Shown: positions 1 to 8,494 of the stretch, piece after piece
Position numbering within the stretch: the stretch's first letter is position 1
Layout: every line of letters starts with the position of its first letter
Assembly (NCBI RefSeq): GCF_040256645.1
Contig: NZ_CP158281.1
Span: 1,674,001 to 1,738,000 of the forward strand
Source: Brevibacterium sp. CBA3109
GTDB taxonomy: Bacteria > Actinomycetota > Actinomycetes > Actinomycetales > Brevibacteriaceae
DNA length: 64,000 bases
Reading direction: 5' to 3'
Position numbers and translations under genes: made by a program
The notes under the pieces: generated by a model
What the model was told of the DNA's origin: nothing
The model's input: only the letters and a program-made list of their open reading frames with translations
Databases searched by the model: none

Positions 1-1059
1 GGGCTGTTCGAAGGTCTCGGAATCCATGCCGTGTCCGGCCAGTTTCTTCCAATGCGCACCCTTCCACAGGTTCGCAATCGCTTCATCGTCGGCACCACCG
101 CGCATGGCGGTGAGCAGATCGACCTCCGTGTGTGAGAACAGGCAGGTGCGCACTCGTCCTTCTGCGGTCAGTCTGGTGCGGGTGCAGTCGGCACAGAACG
201 CCCGTGTCACGGAGGCGATGATGCCGACGTCGCCGATGATGGTCTCCGGATCATCCCTGCTGGCAACGAGGAACTTCTCCGCGGGCGCACCACCCCGCGG
301 AGCGGTGTCGGGGGTGAGGACGAAATGGGGCTCGAGCAGGGCGAAGATGTCGGCGGCAGTGATCATGGTGCCGCGTTCCCAGGAGTGTCCGGCATCGAGA
401 GGCATCTGTTCGATGAAGCGCAGCTTGAGATCGCGGTCGAGGCACCAGCGCAGCAGCTCGGGAGCCTGATGGTCGTTGACGCCAGGCAGCAGGACGGCAT
501 TGATCTTCACCGGATCCATGCCCGCGGCCTGGGCGCCCTTGATCCCGTCGAGCACCCTATTCAGGAAGGGGCGGCGAGTGATCGTCGCGAAAGTCTCGGG
601 ATCGACGGTGTCGAGAGAGACATTGATGCGGTCGAGGCCCGCGGCCCGCAGCTTCTCAGCACGCTTGTCGAGGCCGATCGCGTTCGTCGTCAGAGCGATG
701 TTGGGGCGAGGTTCGAGTGCAGCGACTCCGGCGATGATGTCGGTGACATCTTTGCGGGTCAACGGTTCACCACCGGTGAATCTGACCTGGTCGACGCCGA
801 ACTTCTCAACGCCGATGCGAACGAAGCGGATAATCTCCTCGGCTGTCATCGCCTCATCGCGAGACATGAACTCCACACCCTCCTCGGGCATGCAGTAGCT
901 GCACCGGAGATTGCAGAAGTCGGTCAACGAGATGCGCATGTCGCGGGCACGTCGACCGAAGGTGTCCAGGAGCGAATCCTCCTGATGGGCAGTGAACGTA
1001 TCGCCGGGATCCACTGTTGGAGTTCTCAGCATGGGTGTGGGCAGGCTGATTTTGCGCAT
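1..1059 (-). CDS. moaA: GTP 3',8-cyclase MoaA (3' end cut by window edge)
   Basis: Radical-SAM enzyme that converts GTP to (8S)-3',8-cyclo-GTP, the first step of molybdenum cofactor synthesis. The N-terminal CNLRCSYC motif supplies the three cysteines that bind the SAM [4Fe-4S] cluster. It is followed by FTGGEPL, and further on by the C-terminal cluster region with CADCTRTRLT and a third cysteine in VRTCLF. The AGHG motif near the window edge places the missing piece at roughly ten residues, including the usual Gly-Gly tail. The ATG at 1059 is preceded by a strong AAGGAGG about 9 nt upstream, which fixes the start. It is divergent from moeA across about 40 bp, so the two share a promoter region. 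Confidence 0.95.
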   Translation of the reverse strand, partial: MRKISLPTPMLRTPTVDPGDTFTAHQEDSLLDTFGRRARDMRISLTDFCNLRCSYCMPEEGVEFMSRDEAMTAEEIIRFVRIGVEKFGVDQVRFTGGEPLTRKDVTDIIAGVAALEPRPNIALTTNAIGLDKRAEKLRAAGLDRINVSLDTVDPETFATITRRPFLNRVLDGIKGAQAAGMDPVKINAVLLPGVNDHQAPELLRWCLDRDLKLRFIEQMPLDAGHSWERGTMITAADIFALLEPHFVLTPDTAPRGGAPAEKFLVASRDDPETIIGDVGIIASVTRAFCADCTRTRLTAEGRVRTCLFSHTEVDLLTAMRGGADDEAIANLWKGAHWKKLAGHGMDSETFEQP

Positions 1060-1101
1060 TCTGCCATCCTCCTTGATCAACATCTTCGCTATCATCGTCC
1101 C

Positions 1102-2367
1102 ATGACTACCGCCATCATGCATCGTCGTCGTGTGTTCGACACGATTGGACCGCTCCTCGAAACGCAGACGACCACGATCGGCGAACTCCTCGACACTCCA
1201 CGGCGCTTGACCGCCACCGTTCGCTCACCGATCGATGTTCCCGGTTTCGACAACTCCAGCATGGACGGCTACGCCGTGGCCGCCTCCACTCTGCGCCGTG
1301 CCGATCAGAGCAGTGCCACCGATGCTCAGGGCAGAGCTCAAACCGTCTATGGACCGATCCCAGTGCACGGTCGGGTCGCGGCCGGCGCGCTCGGCAACGA
1401 GGTGACGGCGGGAACAGCAGTCGAAATCATGACCGGTGCACCCCTGCCTCCGGGCACCGACACGGTGATCAGGATCGAGGACACACAACCGGGAGAATTC
1501 GAGTCCCCGGAGATCACGATCACGCTGCCGTCCGCTGATTCGGGGCCACAGCCTGGTGCATTCGTCCGGAACCGAGGCAGCGATGTCAGAGCCGGAACCA
1601 CAATCCTGTCTGCCGGCCTGATGCTCACGCCTGCCCACCTCGGCGTCGCGGCGGCCTGCGGAGTGAAAGCACTCGAGGTGCAGAGCCTGCCGCATGTGCT
1701 GATCGTGAGCACCGGGGATGAGATCACCGCGGATGCGGCCGCCGGAATTCACGATGCGAACTCGATCACGCTGGCGGCCAGCCTGCGTCGCCTCGGCGTT
1801 GACACGAGGATCATCACTGTCCCCGACGATCCGCAGGCGCTGCTCGACGCAGTCCGTGGCGCCCGGAGCGACCTCGTCATCTCCACCGGCGGGATCTCCA
1901 AGGGCGCCCACGAAGTCGTCAAGCTCGCCGCCGACCTGGACCCGGAATCGACCATGGTCTTCCAACCCGTTGCGATGCAGCCGGGAGGACCGCAGGGATG
2001 CGGAACACTGGCCGGAACCGCGTGGGTGGCGCTGCCGGGCAACCCGGTCAGCGCCCTGATCAGCTTCGAGATGTTCATCCGCCCGGCACTGTTGGGACTC
2101 GACGTCGACGAGGAGCCGCGTGAGACCGAGTACCACCGACTGCTCGGGGGGCTCGACGAAGCCCCGCCCAGCGGGAAGCTGCAGGTGCGCCGGGCCGTGA
2201 TGACAGATGACGGCCTCGAGCTCGTGGGCGGATCCCGTTCCCACCTGCTGCACAACTATGCCCAGAGCACGCATCTGGTCTTCATCCCGCCCACAGACGC
2301 CGAACCCGAGGGGAATGAGCCACACATTCGTTCAGGCGATAGGCTGAAGACGTGGAAGATCACTTGA
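1102..2367 (+). CDS. moeA: Molybdopterin molybdenumtransferase MoeA
   Basis: Inserts molybdenum into adenylylated molybdopterin, the last step of Mo-cofactor assembly. The 421-residue length is normal. SMDGYA at residues 53-58 is the family hallmark, followed by the VSTGDE and STGGIS segments of the MogA-like domain and PGNPVSAL near residue 315. The same frame stays open a long way upstream, but that part is antisense to moaA and has no MoeA homology; the ATG at 1102 fits the family N-terminus. A TATCAT hexamer at 1090-1095 ends 6 nt before the ATG, so a leaderless transcript is possible. It is the first gene of a rightward run with overlapping ends (moeA/moaC overlap by 16 nt). Confidence 0.95.
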   Translation: MTTAIMHRRRVFDTIGPLLETQTTTIGELLDTPRRLTATVRSPIDVPGFDNSSMDGYAVAASTLRRADQSSATDAQGRAQTVYGPIPVHGRVAAGALGNEVTAGTAVEIMTGAPLPPGTDTVIRIEDTQPGEFESPEITITLPSADSGPQPGAFVRNRGSDVRAGTTILSAGLMLTPAHLGVAAACGVKALEVQSLPHVLIVSTGDEITADAAAGIHDANSITLAASLRRLGVDTRIITVPDDPQALLDAVRGARSDLVISTGGISKGAHEVVKLAADLDPESTMVFQPVAMQPGGPQGCGTLAGTAWVALPGNPVSALISFEMFIRPALLGLDVDEEPRETEYHRLLGGLDEAPPSGKLQVRRAVMTDDGLELVGGSRSHLLHNYAQSTHLVFIPPTDAEPEGNEPHIRSGDRLKTWKIT

Positions 2368-2834
2368 AACTCTCGCACATCGATGACACCGGAGCCGCGC
2401 ATATGGTTGACGTCGCGGACAAGGACGTGACCAAGCGTCGGGCCGTGGCCACCGCGCTGATCACGACTCGACACGAGGTGATCGACATGATCGCCGAGGC
2501 AGGCCTGCCCAAGGGAGATGCCCTGCCCGTGGCGCGCATAGCCGCAGTCATGGGTGCGAAGCGGACCAGCGAACTCATCCCCCTGTGCCACCCTCTGCCG
2601 CTGACTGGCATCGATGTTGATTTCGAACTCCTCGATGATGCAGTGCGGATCAACAGCGCGGTCAAGACCGTGTCGAAGACCGGTGTCGAGATGGAGGCGC
2701 TGACCGCTGTGTCTATCGCGGCACTGACCATCTTCGACATGATCAAGGCCGTGGACAGTCAAGCGATCATCGGCGACATCAAGGTGATCGAGAAATCGGG
2801 CGGACGCAGCGGCGACTGGAGCCGGGGAGCATGA
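2352..2834 (+). CDS. moaC: Cyclic pyranopterin monophosphate synthase MoaC
   Basis: Converts the MoaA product into cyclic pyranopterin monophosphate. The 160-residue protein has the MoaC signatures HMVDVADKD near the N-terminus, SELIPLCHPLPL, GVEMEALTA and the C-terminal lysine/glycine element EKSGGRSGDW. The start codon lies inside the end of moeA, and its stop region overlaps the moaE start by 4 nt (ATGA type), which indicates tight translational coupling. Length and motifs are normal. Confidence 0.96.
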   Translation: MEDHLKLSHIDDTGAAHMVDVADKDVTKRRAVATALITTRHEVIDMIAEAGLPKGDALPVARIAAVMGAKRTSELIPLCHPLPLTGIDVDFELLDDAVRINSAVKTVSKTGVEMEALTAVSIAALTIFDMIKAVDSQAIIGDIKVIEKSGGRSGDWSRGA

Positions 2835-3253
2835 GCGTCATCCACACCGACATCGTCGAGACACCGATCAGCACGTCAGTGCTCGAGACTGAGGTCCTCA
2901 CACGCACCTGCGGTGCCGTCGTGAGCTTCTCCGGCGTCATCCGTGACCATGATGACGGCCGAGGAGTCCAACGGCTGACCTACGAGTCTCATCCGGTGGC
3001 GACGACCCAGATCGCCGAGGTGGCCGCTGAGATCGCGGAGAGACACCCTGCAGCGCGCCTGTCCGTCGTCCACCGCGTCGGTGACCTCGAAATCGGGGAC
3101 GTGGCCCTGGCTGCAGTCGTCGCCTCACCGCATCGCAGTGACTCCTTCGACGCCTGCTCGGAACTCGTCGACGAGGTCAAGGCGCGGGTCGCAATCTGGA
3201 AGCACCAGTTCTTCTCCGACGGTGACGATGAATGGGTGGGAGCGCTCGAATGA
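2831..3253 (+). CDS. moaE: Molybdopterin synthase large subunit MoaE
   Basis: Catalytic subunit of molybdopterin synthase, which adds two sulfurs to cyclic pyranopterin monophosphate using MoaD thiocarboxylate. The 140 residues show the family features GAVVSFSGVIRDHD, LTYESHP, VVHRVGDLEIGD and the C-terminal VAIWKHQFF, where the conserved lysine sits in the active site. The partner moaD is not in this window. It overlaps moaC by 4 nt upstream and the HTH/Mop gene by 4 nt downstream. Confidence 0.95.
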   Translation: MSVIHTDIVETPISTSVLETEVLTRTCGAVVSFSGVIRDHDDGRGVQRLTYESHPVATTQIAEVAAEIAERHPAARLSVVHRVGDLEIGDVALAAVVASPHRSDSFDACSELVDEVKARVAIWKHQFFSDGDDEWVGALE

Positions 3254-3651
3254 CCGAACTGCGCATCAGCGACGCGGCCCGATTCCTCGCAGTCAGCGAT
3301 GACACCATCCGCCGCTGGGTCAGCGAAGGCAGGCTCACCCAACACAAGGACGCCTCCAACCGTGCCGTGGTTGAGGGGCGCGATCTCGTGGCACTGGCGC
3401 AGTCGAGTTCAGCCGCGCTCGATGACCCCACCGGTGTCGTCAGCTCTGCCCGCAACCGGTTCGCCGGTCTCGTCACCGACGTGGCCATCGACGGAGTGAT
3501 GGCACAGGTCAGCCTCCAGTGCGGTCCGTTCCGCGTTGTGTCGCTCATGTCGGCAGAAGCATGCAGGCAACTCGAACTCGAACCGGGCAGTCTTGCCACC
3601 GCCTCCGTGAAGGCAACGCTGGTCTCTATCGACACCGCGGGGGACCGCTGA
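3250..3651 (+). CDS. HTH plus Mop (TOBE) molybdate-binding protein
   Basis: A 133-residue protein. An N-terminal MerR/excisionase-type helix-turn-helix (AARFLAVSDDTIRRWVSEG, about residues 7-25) is followed from about residue 65 by a single Mop/TOBE domain (ARNRFAGLVTDVAIDG... ending in KATLVSIDT). Such domains bind oxyanions such as molybdate or tungstate. The start is taken at the ATG overlapping the moaE stop (ATGA); an upstream ATG would add six residues. It sits between the cofactor-synthesis genes and the transporter genes. A role as a small molybdate-responsive regulator or molybdate store is likely but inferred; known relatives are annotated both ways. Confidence 0.85.
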   Translation: MTELRISDAARFLAVSDDTIRRWVSEGRLTQHKDASNRAVVEGRDLVALAQSSSAALDDPTGVVSSARNRFAGLVTDVAIDGVMAQVSLQCGPFRVVSLMSAEACRQLELEPGSLATASVKATLVSIDTAGDR

Positions 3652-3699
3652 CAATTCCACTCGATTCGTCGCATATATTGAGATGAGAGTGTCGTTTAT

Positions 3700-3711
3700 C
3701 CGCGAATGCGG
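3700..3711. promoter_or_regulatory. CCGC(N4)GCGG inverted repeat before modA
   Basis: A 4+4 bp inverted repeat with a 4-nt centre lies in the 73-bp gap ahead of modA, just downstream of the AT-rich stretch TATATT at about 3674-3679 that could be a -10 element. A molybdate-responsive operator here would make sense given the adjacent HTH/Mop gene, but the repeat is short and no ModE-type box is visible. The assignment is tentative. Confidence 0.25.
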
Positions 3712-3724
3712 GTTTAATGGGCGT

Positions 3725-4483
3725 ATGAGGTTTCTATCCGCAGCTTGCATCGTTGCACTGCTCACGCTCACCGCATGTTCCTCCGGCTCCGCTTCCGACT
3801 CGGGTTCGGAGGAGAAGACAACACTGACCGTCTTCGCTGCCGCATCATTGACCGAGGTCTTCGAGTCTGTCGCAGAGGAATTCAATCAGACCGAGTCCGA
3901 CGTCGACGTGAAGTTCTCCTTTGCAGGTTCCTCCGATCTCGTCGCACAGATCTCGGAAGGTGCTCCCGCAGACGTGATCGCCACTGCGGATGAGAAGACT
4001 ATGGACACACTCAAAGGTGAGGACCTGCTGGCCGGGGCACCGCAGATCTTCGCTTCGAACACGTTGACGTTGGCCGTGCCGAAGGGAAACCCGAGGAACA
4101 TCGCATCGTCGAAGGACCTTGCCGGCCAGGACCTCGTCATCTGCGCGTTGCAGGTCCCATGCGGATCGGCCACCGAAAAGTGGGCGAAGCAAAACGATGT
4201 CACACTCGATCCCGTCAGCGAGGAGAACTCGGTCACCGATGTGCTGGGCAAGGTCAGCGCCGGCCAGGCCGATGCAGGCATCGTCTACGTCACCGATGTC
4301 GCCCGTGGCAACGGAGACGTCGAGCAGGTCGGCCTCGACGGCGCCGACGCAGTCGTCAACAGGTACCCGGCGGCTGCGGTCGGGGCGAGTGAGAACAAGG
4401 AGGAAGCCGATGAGTTCGTGTCGTTCTTGAGGTCCGATGAGGCGGTCGCACTGCTCGGCGACGCCGGGTTCTCGACTCCCTGA
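3725..4483 (+). CDS. modA: Molybdate ABC transporter substrate-binding lipoprotein ModA
   Basis: Periplasm-side (membrane-anchored) receptor that delivers molybdate or tungstate to the ModB channel. The 252-residue protein starts with a lipoprotein signal, MRFLSAACIVALLTLTAC, whose lipobox LTAC makes Cys18 the likely lipidated residue. The mature part has the ModA hallmarks LTVFAAASLTEVF, FAGSSDLVAQISEGAPADV and AGIVYVTDV. An ATG 14 codons upstream is in frame but would put charged residues ahead of the signal peptide, so the ATG at 3725 is preferred. The modBC gene follows 29 bp downstream. Confidence 0.95.
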   Translation: MRFLSAACIVALLTLTACSSGSASDSGSEEKTTLTVFAAASLTEVFESVAEEFNQTESDVDVKFSFAGSSDLVAQISEGAPADVIATADEKTMDTLKGEDLLAGAPQIFASNTLTLAVPKGNPRNIASSKDLAGQDLVICALQVPCGSATEKWAKQNDVTLDPVSEENSVTDVLGKVSAGQADAGIVYVTDVARGNGDVEQVGLDGADAVVNRYPAAAVGASENKEEADEFVSFLRSDEAVALLGDAGFSTP

Positions 4484-4517
4484 TATGACCGTTCTGACAT
4501 GGGTGTCCTGATATGAC
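4479..4517. repeat. 11-bp direct repeat at the modA/modBC junction
   Basis: CCTGATATGAC occurs at 4479-4489 and again at 4507-4517, a 28-bp period. The first copy contains the modA stop (TGA) plus an out-of-place ATG; the second contains the modBC start ATG. The ATG in the first copy opens an eight-codon reading frame that ends just before the true start. The repeat probably arose by a short duplication. Confidence 0.6.
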
Positions 4518-6213
4518 GGATAAGCGCAGAAGACGCGTCCACACACCGGTGCCGACCTGGCTTTGGATCCCGGCCGGGCTCGGCATCGCCTTCCTCCTCG
4601 TCCCGATCATCGGGATGATCACACGGATTGACCCGAGCCACCTCGGCGATGTCATCCTGGCGCCGGAATCGCGACTGGCGATGGGGCTCTCGCTGTTCAC
4701 CTCTGTCATCGCTGCGCTGGTGAGCGTGAGCATCGGATTCCCCCTGGGCTACCTGCTCGCGACTCGCACCTTCCGTGGGCAGAGAATCGTGCGCACGCTG
4801 ATTCTGCTGCCGCTCGTGCTGCCTCCCGTCGTCAGCGGCCTGGCGCTGCTCTACACATGGGGGAGAACCGCATTCCTCGGGTCCCTGCTCACGGATATGG
4901 GCCTGGGGCTGGCATATACAACTGCGGCAGTGGTGTTTGCGCAGGTCTTCGTGTCGCTGCCGTTCATGGTGATGTCCGTTGAGACGGCGGCTGCTGCCCG
5001 CGGGCAGGACTTCGAACTCGCCGCGGCCGAGCTCGGCGCCAAACCCGAGCGCGTGTTCTTCCGCATCACGCTTCCACTCCTGCGCCAGGGAATCATGACC
5101 GGCGCCATCCTCTGCTTCGCCCGAGCGCTGGGGGAGTTCGGTGCGACCCTGACCTTCGCAGGCTCCCTCTCGGGGGTCACCCGAACGATGCCGCTGCAGA
5201 TCTATCTGGTCCGCGAATCGGACCCGCAGTCGGCAATTGCCTTGTCTCTGCTCCTCATCCTCCTCGCCCTCATCATCATCGTCCTCGCCTACCGTTCCCC
5301 CCACGCACCCAAACTCCACGCACCGCGCTTCGCCACGAAAGCGCACGCTGGCGAGGATTCGACACCGCAGACCGGCCAGTCTTCGAGGCTTCCTGGCGGG
5401 CACCAGCCTGAGCCAGACGCCGATCATCCACGATCGGTGACCTCCACCGTTCGCCTCAATGCCCGCCTTCCTGAGCGCGGAATCGACGTCGATCTCGCTC
5501 TGCCGACCGGGACGACGACGGCTATCATCGGTCGCAACGGAGCGGGGAAGTCGAGCCTATTCCAGCTGATGACCGGTGCGATCTCGGCCGAATCCGGATC
5601 CCTGCACATCGGTGATGAGACCGTCTTCGACCTCAACACGAACAGGTGGCCGCCAGTTCATGCCCGGGGCATCGTCCATCTGGCTCAGAACCCGCTGCTG
5701 TTCCCGCATCTGAGTGTCATCGACAATGTGGCCTTCGGCCTCAGAGCCCATGGGCATCGAGCGAAGGAGGCACACACCATCGCCGGAGGCATGCTCTCGA
5801 GCCTCGGCGTCGGCCACTGCGCGGACCGCAAGCCCGAAGCTGTGTCCGGGGGACAGGCAGCCAGAATCGCTTTGGCCAGGGCACTGGTCATCGATCCGAA
5901 GCTGCTGCTCCTCGACGAGCCGTTGGCAGCCCTCGACGTCGACGTCAGAGTCGAGACGCGACGGGTCCTCGGCCAGGTGCTGTCCGGTCGGAGCGCGGTC
6001 ATCATCACCCACGACGTCGACGACGTCACCGCACTGGCATCCACACTGGTGCTCATCGACTCGGGGACCGTTGCGCTCAGTGCTCCAGTGGGAGAGGTCG
6101 GGGCTGATCTGGCGGCCGCCGCCCAGGGGGCGCCGGACATGCCGGGACACGACTTCCTCAGCAGCTTTTGCGACGGGGACAGAGAAGGCATACTGTGCAG
6201 TAGATCACGCTAG
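4513..6213 (+). CDS. modBC: ModB-ModC fusion: molybdate ABC transporter permease and ATPase in one chain
   Basis: A single 566-residue protein joins both membrane and motor parts of the molybdate importer. Residues about 15-260 are ModB, with five or six hydrophobic segments and the ABC-coupling EAA loop AAELGAKPERVFFRITLP at 171-188. Residues about 261-310 are a polar Pro/His/Gln-rich linker. Residues about 311-545 are ModC, with Walker A GRNGAGKSS (340-348), Q-loop AQNPLLFPH, signature SGGQAARIALARAL (445-458), Walker B LLLLDEP and H-loop ITHDVDD. The C-terminal Mop domain found in classical ModC is absent; a separate Mop protein is encoded upstream. The frame is unbroken throughout, so this is a true fusion rather than two overlapping genes. 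Confidence 0.93.
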   Translation: MTDKRRRRVHTPVPTWLWIPAGLGIAFLLVPIIGMITRIDPSHLGDVILAPESRLAMGLSLFTSVIAALVSVSIGFPLGYLLATRTFRGQRIVRTLILLPLVLPPVVSGLALLYTWGRTAFLGSLLTDMGLGLAYTTAAVVFAQVFVSLPFMVMSVETAAAARGQDFELAAAELGAKPERVFFRITLPLLRQGIMTGAILCFARALGEFGATLTFAGSLSGVTRTMPLQIYLVRESDPQSAIALSLLLILLALIIIVLAYRSPHAPKLHAPRFATKAHAGEDSTPQTGQSSRLPGGHQPEPDADHPRSVTSTVRLNARLPERGIDVDLALPTGTTTAIIGRNGAGKSSLFQLMTGAISAESGSLHIGDETVFDLNTNRWPPVHARGIVHLAQNPLLFPHLSVIDNVAFGLRAHGHRAKEAHTIAGGMLSSLGVGHCADRKPEAVSGGQAARIALARALVIDPKLLLLDEPLAALDVDVRVETRRVLGQVLSGRSAVIITHDVDDVTALASTLVLIDSGTVALSAPVGEVGADLAAAAQGAPDMPGHDFLSSFCDGDREGILCSRSR

Positions 6214-6216
6214 AAT
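6211..6216 (+). promoter_or_regulatory. Putative -10 box of the acyl-CoA ligase gene
   Basis: TAGAAT matches the sigma-70 -10 consensus at five of six positions and its first three bases are the modBC stop codon. It lies 30 bp ahead of the GTG start with AAAGGAG in between. The -35 is weak (GGCATA at 18 bp). The ligase may therefore be transcribed separately from the molybdenum operon. Confidence 0.4.
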
Positions 6217-6246
6217 CATCGAACCTGCACAAAGGAGCGCAACGAC

Positions 6247-7941
6247 GTGGCAGAACTTTCCTATTCTTCAGGGCCGTCGGACACACCGCTGCTGGGACAG
6301 ACCATCCCCGCGCATTTCAAGGCGACTGCGGGTGCTCACGCGAAGAACCCGGCACTCGTTGATCGATATTCAGACCGGAGGTGGACCTACGCCGAGTTCG
6401 ACCGCGACACCGATGCCCTGGCCATCGGACTGCTCGAGCGTGGAATCAAGAAGGGCGACCGGGTCGGCATCTGGGCTCAGAACGTTGCGGAATGGGCGCT
6501 GATTCAGTATGCCACCGCGAAGATCGGCGCGATCCTCGTCAACGTCAATCCGTCCTACCGCAGCCACGAGCTCGAATACGTTGCCACGCAGTCGGGCATG
6601 TCGATGCTCGTCTCCCAGATCACGGCGCCACCGCACTCGGACTTCCACGCGATCGCGAGCGAGGTCGCAGCCAAGGTGCCAGGTCTCGAGCTTGTCTTCA
6701 TCGATACGCTTCCTGCCGACCTCCTCGGCGAGGCAGCCATCGGCGAACGTGAGTCCTTTGCCCACCTGATCGGAAGCAGTCGAAACCTGCTCGACGACGA
6801 GAGTGCGAAGTACGCGGTGCGCCTGCAGAAGCTCATGGACGAGCTGTCGACGGACGACCCGATCAACATCCAGTACACCTCCGGCACCACCGGTTTCCCC
6901 AAAGGGGTGACGCTGAGCCATCACAACATCCTCAACAACGGCTTCTTCATCGGAGAGCTGCTGTCCTACTCGTCTGTGGACTCGGTCGTGCTGCCGGTCC
7001 CGTACTACCACTGCTTCGGCATGGTCATCGGAAACCTCGCGGCTCTCAGCCATGGCGCCAGCATCATCCTGCCCTCGCCCGGATTTGATCCGGTGGCGAG
7101 CCTGGCTGCAGTCGCCGATGAGAAGGCGACCTCGCTCTACGGAGTGCCGACGATGTTCATCGCGGAACTCGAACATCCGGATTTCTCCACGTACGACCTG
7201 AGCACGCTGCGCACCGGCGTCATGGCGGGATCACCCTGCCCGGTTGAGATCATGAAACGAGTCATCGACGACATGAACATGGAGGAAGTCGCCATCTGCT
7301 ACGGCATGACGGAGACGGCACCTGTGTCCATGATGACGCGTGTCGACGACACGCTCGAGGCCCGCACCCAGACGGTTGGCCGAGTCATGCCGCACCTGGA
7401 GATCAAGATCGCTGACCCCGTCACCGGACTGGCCGTTCCGCGCGGTCAGAAGGGCGAACTGTGCACGCGCGGATATGCGGTCATGCTCGGGTATTGGGAG
7501 AACCCCGAGAAGACCGCCGAGGCGATCGATGCCGCTCGCTGGATCCACACCGGCGACCTCGGCATCATGGACGATGACGGCTATGTCGACATCTCCGGTC
7601 GGATCAAGGACATGGTCATCCGTGGCGGTGAGAACGTCTATCCCCGCGAGATCGAGGAGTTCCTCTACCACCATCCCTCGATCAGGGACGTCCAGGTCGT
7701 CGGGATCCCGGATGAGAAGTACGGAGAGGAACTCATGGCCTGGGTGATCCTCAAGGACGGCGTCGAGACCTTGGACGCCGAGGCGGTCCGCGAGTTCTGC
7801 TCTGGCAAGCTCGCGCATTTCAAGATCCCGCGTTACGTCGAGGTCCGGGAATCATTCCCGATGACGGTGTCGGGCAAAATCCGCAAGATCGACCTGCGCG
7901 AAGAGGGCGAGAAGATCGTCCACAGCAAGATCGCAGGCTGA
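6247..7941 (+). CDS. AMP-forming fatty acyl-CoA ligase (FadD family)
   Basis: ANL-superfamily enzyme activating a carboxylic acid, probably a medium- or long-chain fatty acid, through an acyl-AMP to acyl-CoA. Length is 564 residues. The ATP-binding P-loop is [18 protein letters not shown] (about residues 211-228). It is followed by CYGMTETAP (A5), [13 protein letters not shown] (A7), the hinge region [19 protein letters not shown] (A8), and the catalytic lysine motif TVSGKIRK at the C-terminus (A10). Start is GTG with AAAGGAG 9 nt upstream. The closest named groups are the actinobacterial FadD2/FadD35-type ligases, but chain-length specificity cannot be read from sequence. Confidence 0.9.
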   Translation: MAELSYSSGPSDTPLLGQTIPAHFKATAGAHAKNPALVDRYSDRRWTYAEFDRDTDALAIGLLERGIKKGDRVGIWAQNVAEWALIQYATAKIGAILVNVNPSYRSHELEYVATQSGMSMLVSQITAPPHSDFHAIASEVAAKVPGLELVFIDTLPADLLGEAAIGERESFAHLIGSSRNLLDDESAKYAVRLQKLMDELSTDDPINIQYTSGTTGFPKGVTLSHHNILNNGFFIGELLSYSSVDSVVLPVPYYHCFGMVIGNLAALSHGASIILPSPGFDPVASLAAVADEKATSLYGVPTMFIAELEHPDFSTYDLSTLRTGVMAGSPCPVEIMKRVIDDMNMEEVAICYGMTETAPVSMMTRVDDTLEARTQTVGRVMPHLEIKIADPVTGLAVPRGQKGELCTRGYAVMLGYWENPEKTAEAIDAARWIHTGDLGIMDDDGYVDISGRIKDMVIRGGENVYPREIEEFLYHHPSIRDVQVVGIPDEKYGEELMAWVILKDGVETLDAEAVREFCSGKLAHFKIPRYVEVRESFPMTVSGKIRKIDLREEGEKIVHSKIAG

Positions 7942-8075
7942 GCGACCTTCGCGCACGCACAGTTGGGGTTCACGATCTGGAAGTCCGCAGGCCCCGGTCC
8001 GTTGGACACCGCAATCTGGTGTCCGTCGACGAGGAAGACCTGTTGCCGAAGACGGTGACATGATCGGAGGCAGAC

Positions 8076-8111
8076 GGGTGGCGTCGCACGGTGACCATCG
8101 CGACGCCACCC
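8076..8111. terminator. Strong hairpin upstream of the GNAT gene
   Basis: A perfect 12-bp stem (GGGTGGCGTCGC with its complement) surrounds a 12-nt loop that itself contains GGTGACC. It lies 135 bp beyond the acyl-CoA ligase stop and 46 bp before the GNAT start, and is followed by the modestly T-rich TGTATTGTT. It most likely ends ligase transcription. Confidence 0.5.
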
Positions 8112-8156
8112 TGTATTGTTCGAGACAAGTACGTTGCCGCTGACAAGGAGTCGCAT

Positions 8157-8474
8157 ATGCAGCCTGAGCTCAGTTCAACCCCCGTCACGGTGGTGAAGAA
8201 TACCGGACGCGAACGGTACGAGATCTTCACCGCCGAGGATCCGGTCGAGTTCGCAGGTTTCCTCGGCTACCGCGTGATCGATGAACGAAACGTCGAACTC
8301 CAGCACACCATCATCTCCGAAGGCTTCTCACGCCGCGGCTTCGCGCGCACATTGGTCACCGCTGTCCTCGATCAGATCCGGGACGAGGGTGGGCGCATCG
8401 TCCCGACGTGCAGCTATGTTCAGGACTATCTCGAACGATTCCCGCAGTACTCCGACCTCGTGACGCAGGCTTGA
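8157..8474 (+). CDS. Small GNAT-family N-acetyltransferase (YjdJ type)
   Basis: A 105-residue single-domain protein of the short GNAT subgroup. The acetyl-CoA-binding region is EGFSRRGFARTLVTAVLDQI (about residues 60-79), followed by the conserved VPTCSYVQDYLER...YSDLV tail typical of this subgroup. The ATG at 8157 is chosen because AAGGAG lies 6 nt upstream; the frame extends further but without homology. The stop overlaps a possible TTG start of gluQRS by 4 nt, so the two may be co-transcribed. The acetylated substrate is unknown. Confidence 0.85.
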   Translation: MQPELSSTPVTVVKNTGRERYEIFTAEDPVEFAGFLGYRVIDERNVELQHTIISEGFSRRGFARTLVTAVLDQIRDEGGRIVPTCSYVQDYLERFPQYSDLVTQA

Positions 8475-8494
8475 GCACACAGACCCCAGGGCCC

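Noticed and set aside
325-1101. Long in-frame extension upstream of moeA
   Set aside because: It is antisense to moaA, has no MoeA homology, and the ATG at 1102 gives the normal protein length.
3652-3724. E. coli-type ModE operator before modA
   Set aside because: Only an isolated TATAT stretch is present; the paired TATATA-N6-TATATA layout is missing.
7833-8156. Leftward frame between the acyl-CoA ligase and GNAT genes with one plausible stretch (VFLVDGHQIAVSNGPGPADF)
   Set aside because: It overlaps the ligase end and the terminator hairpin, has no start signal, and the plausible segment is under 40 codons. It may be a gene remnant, but support is too thin to list.
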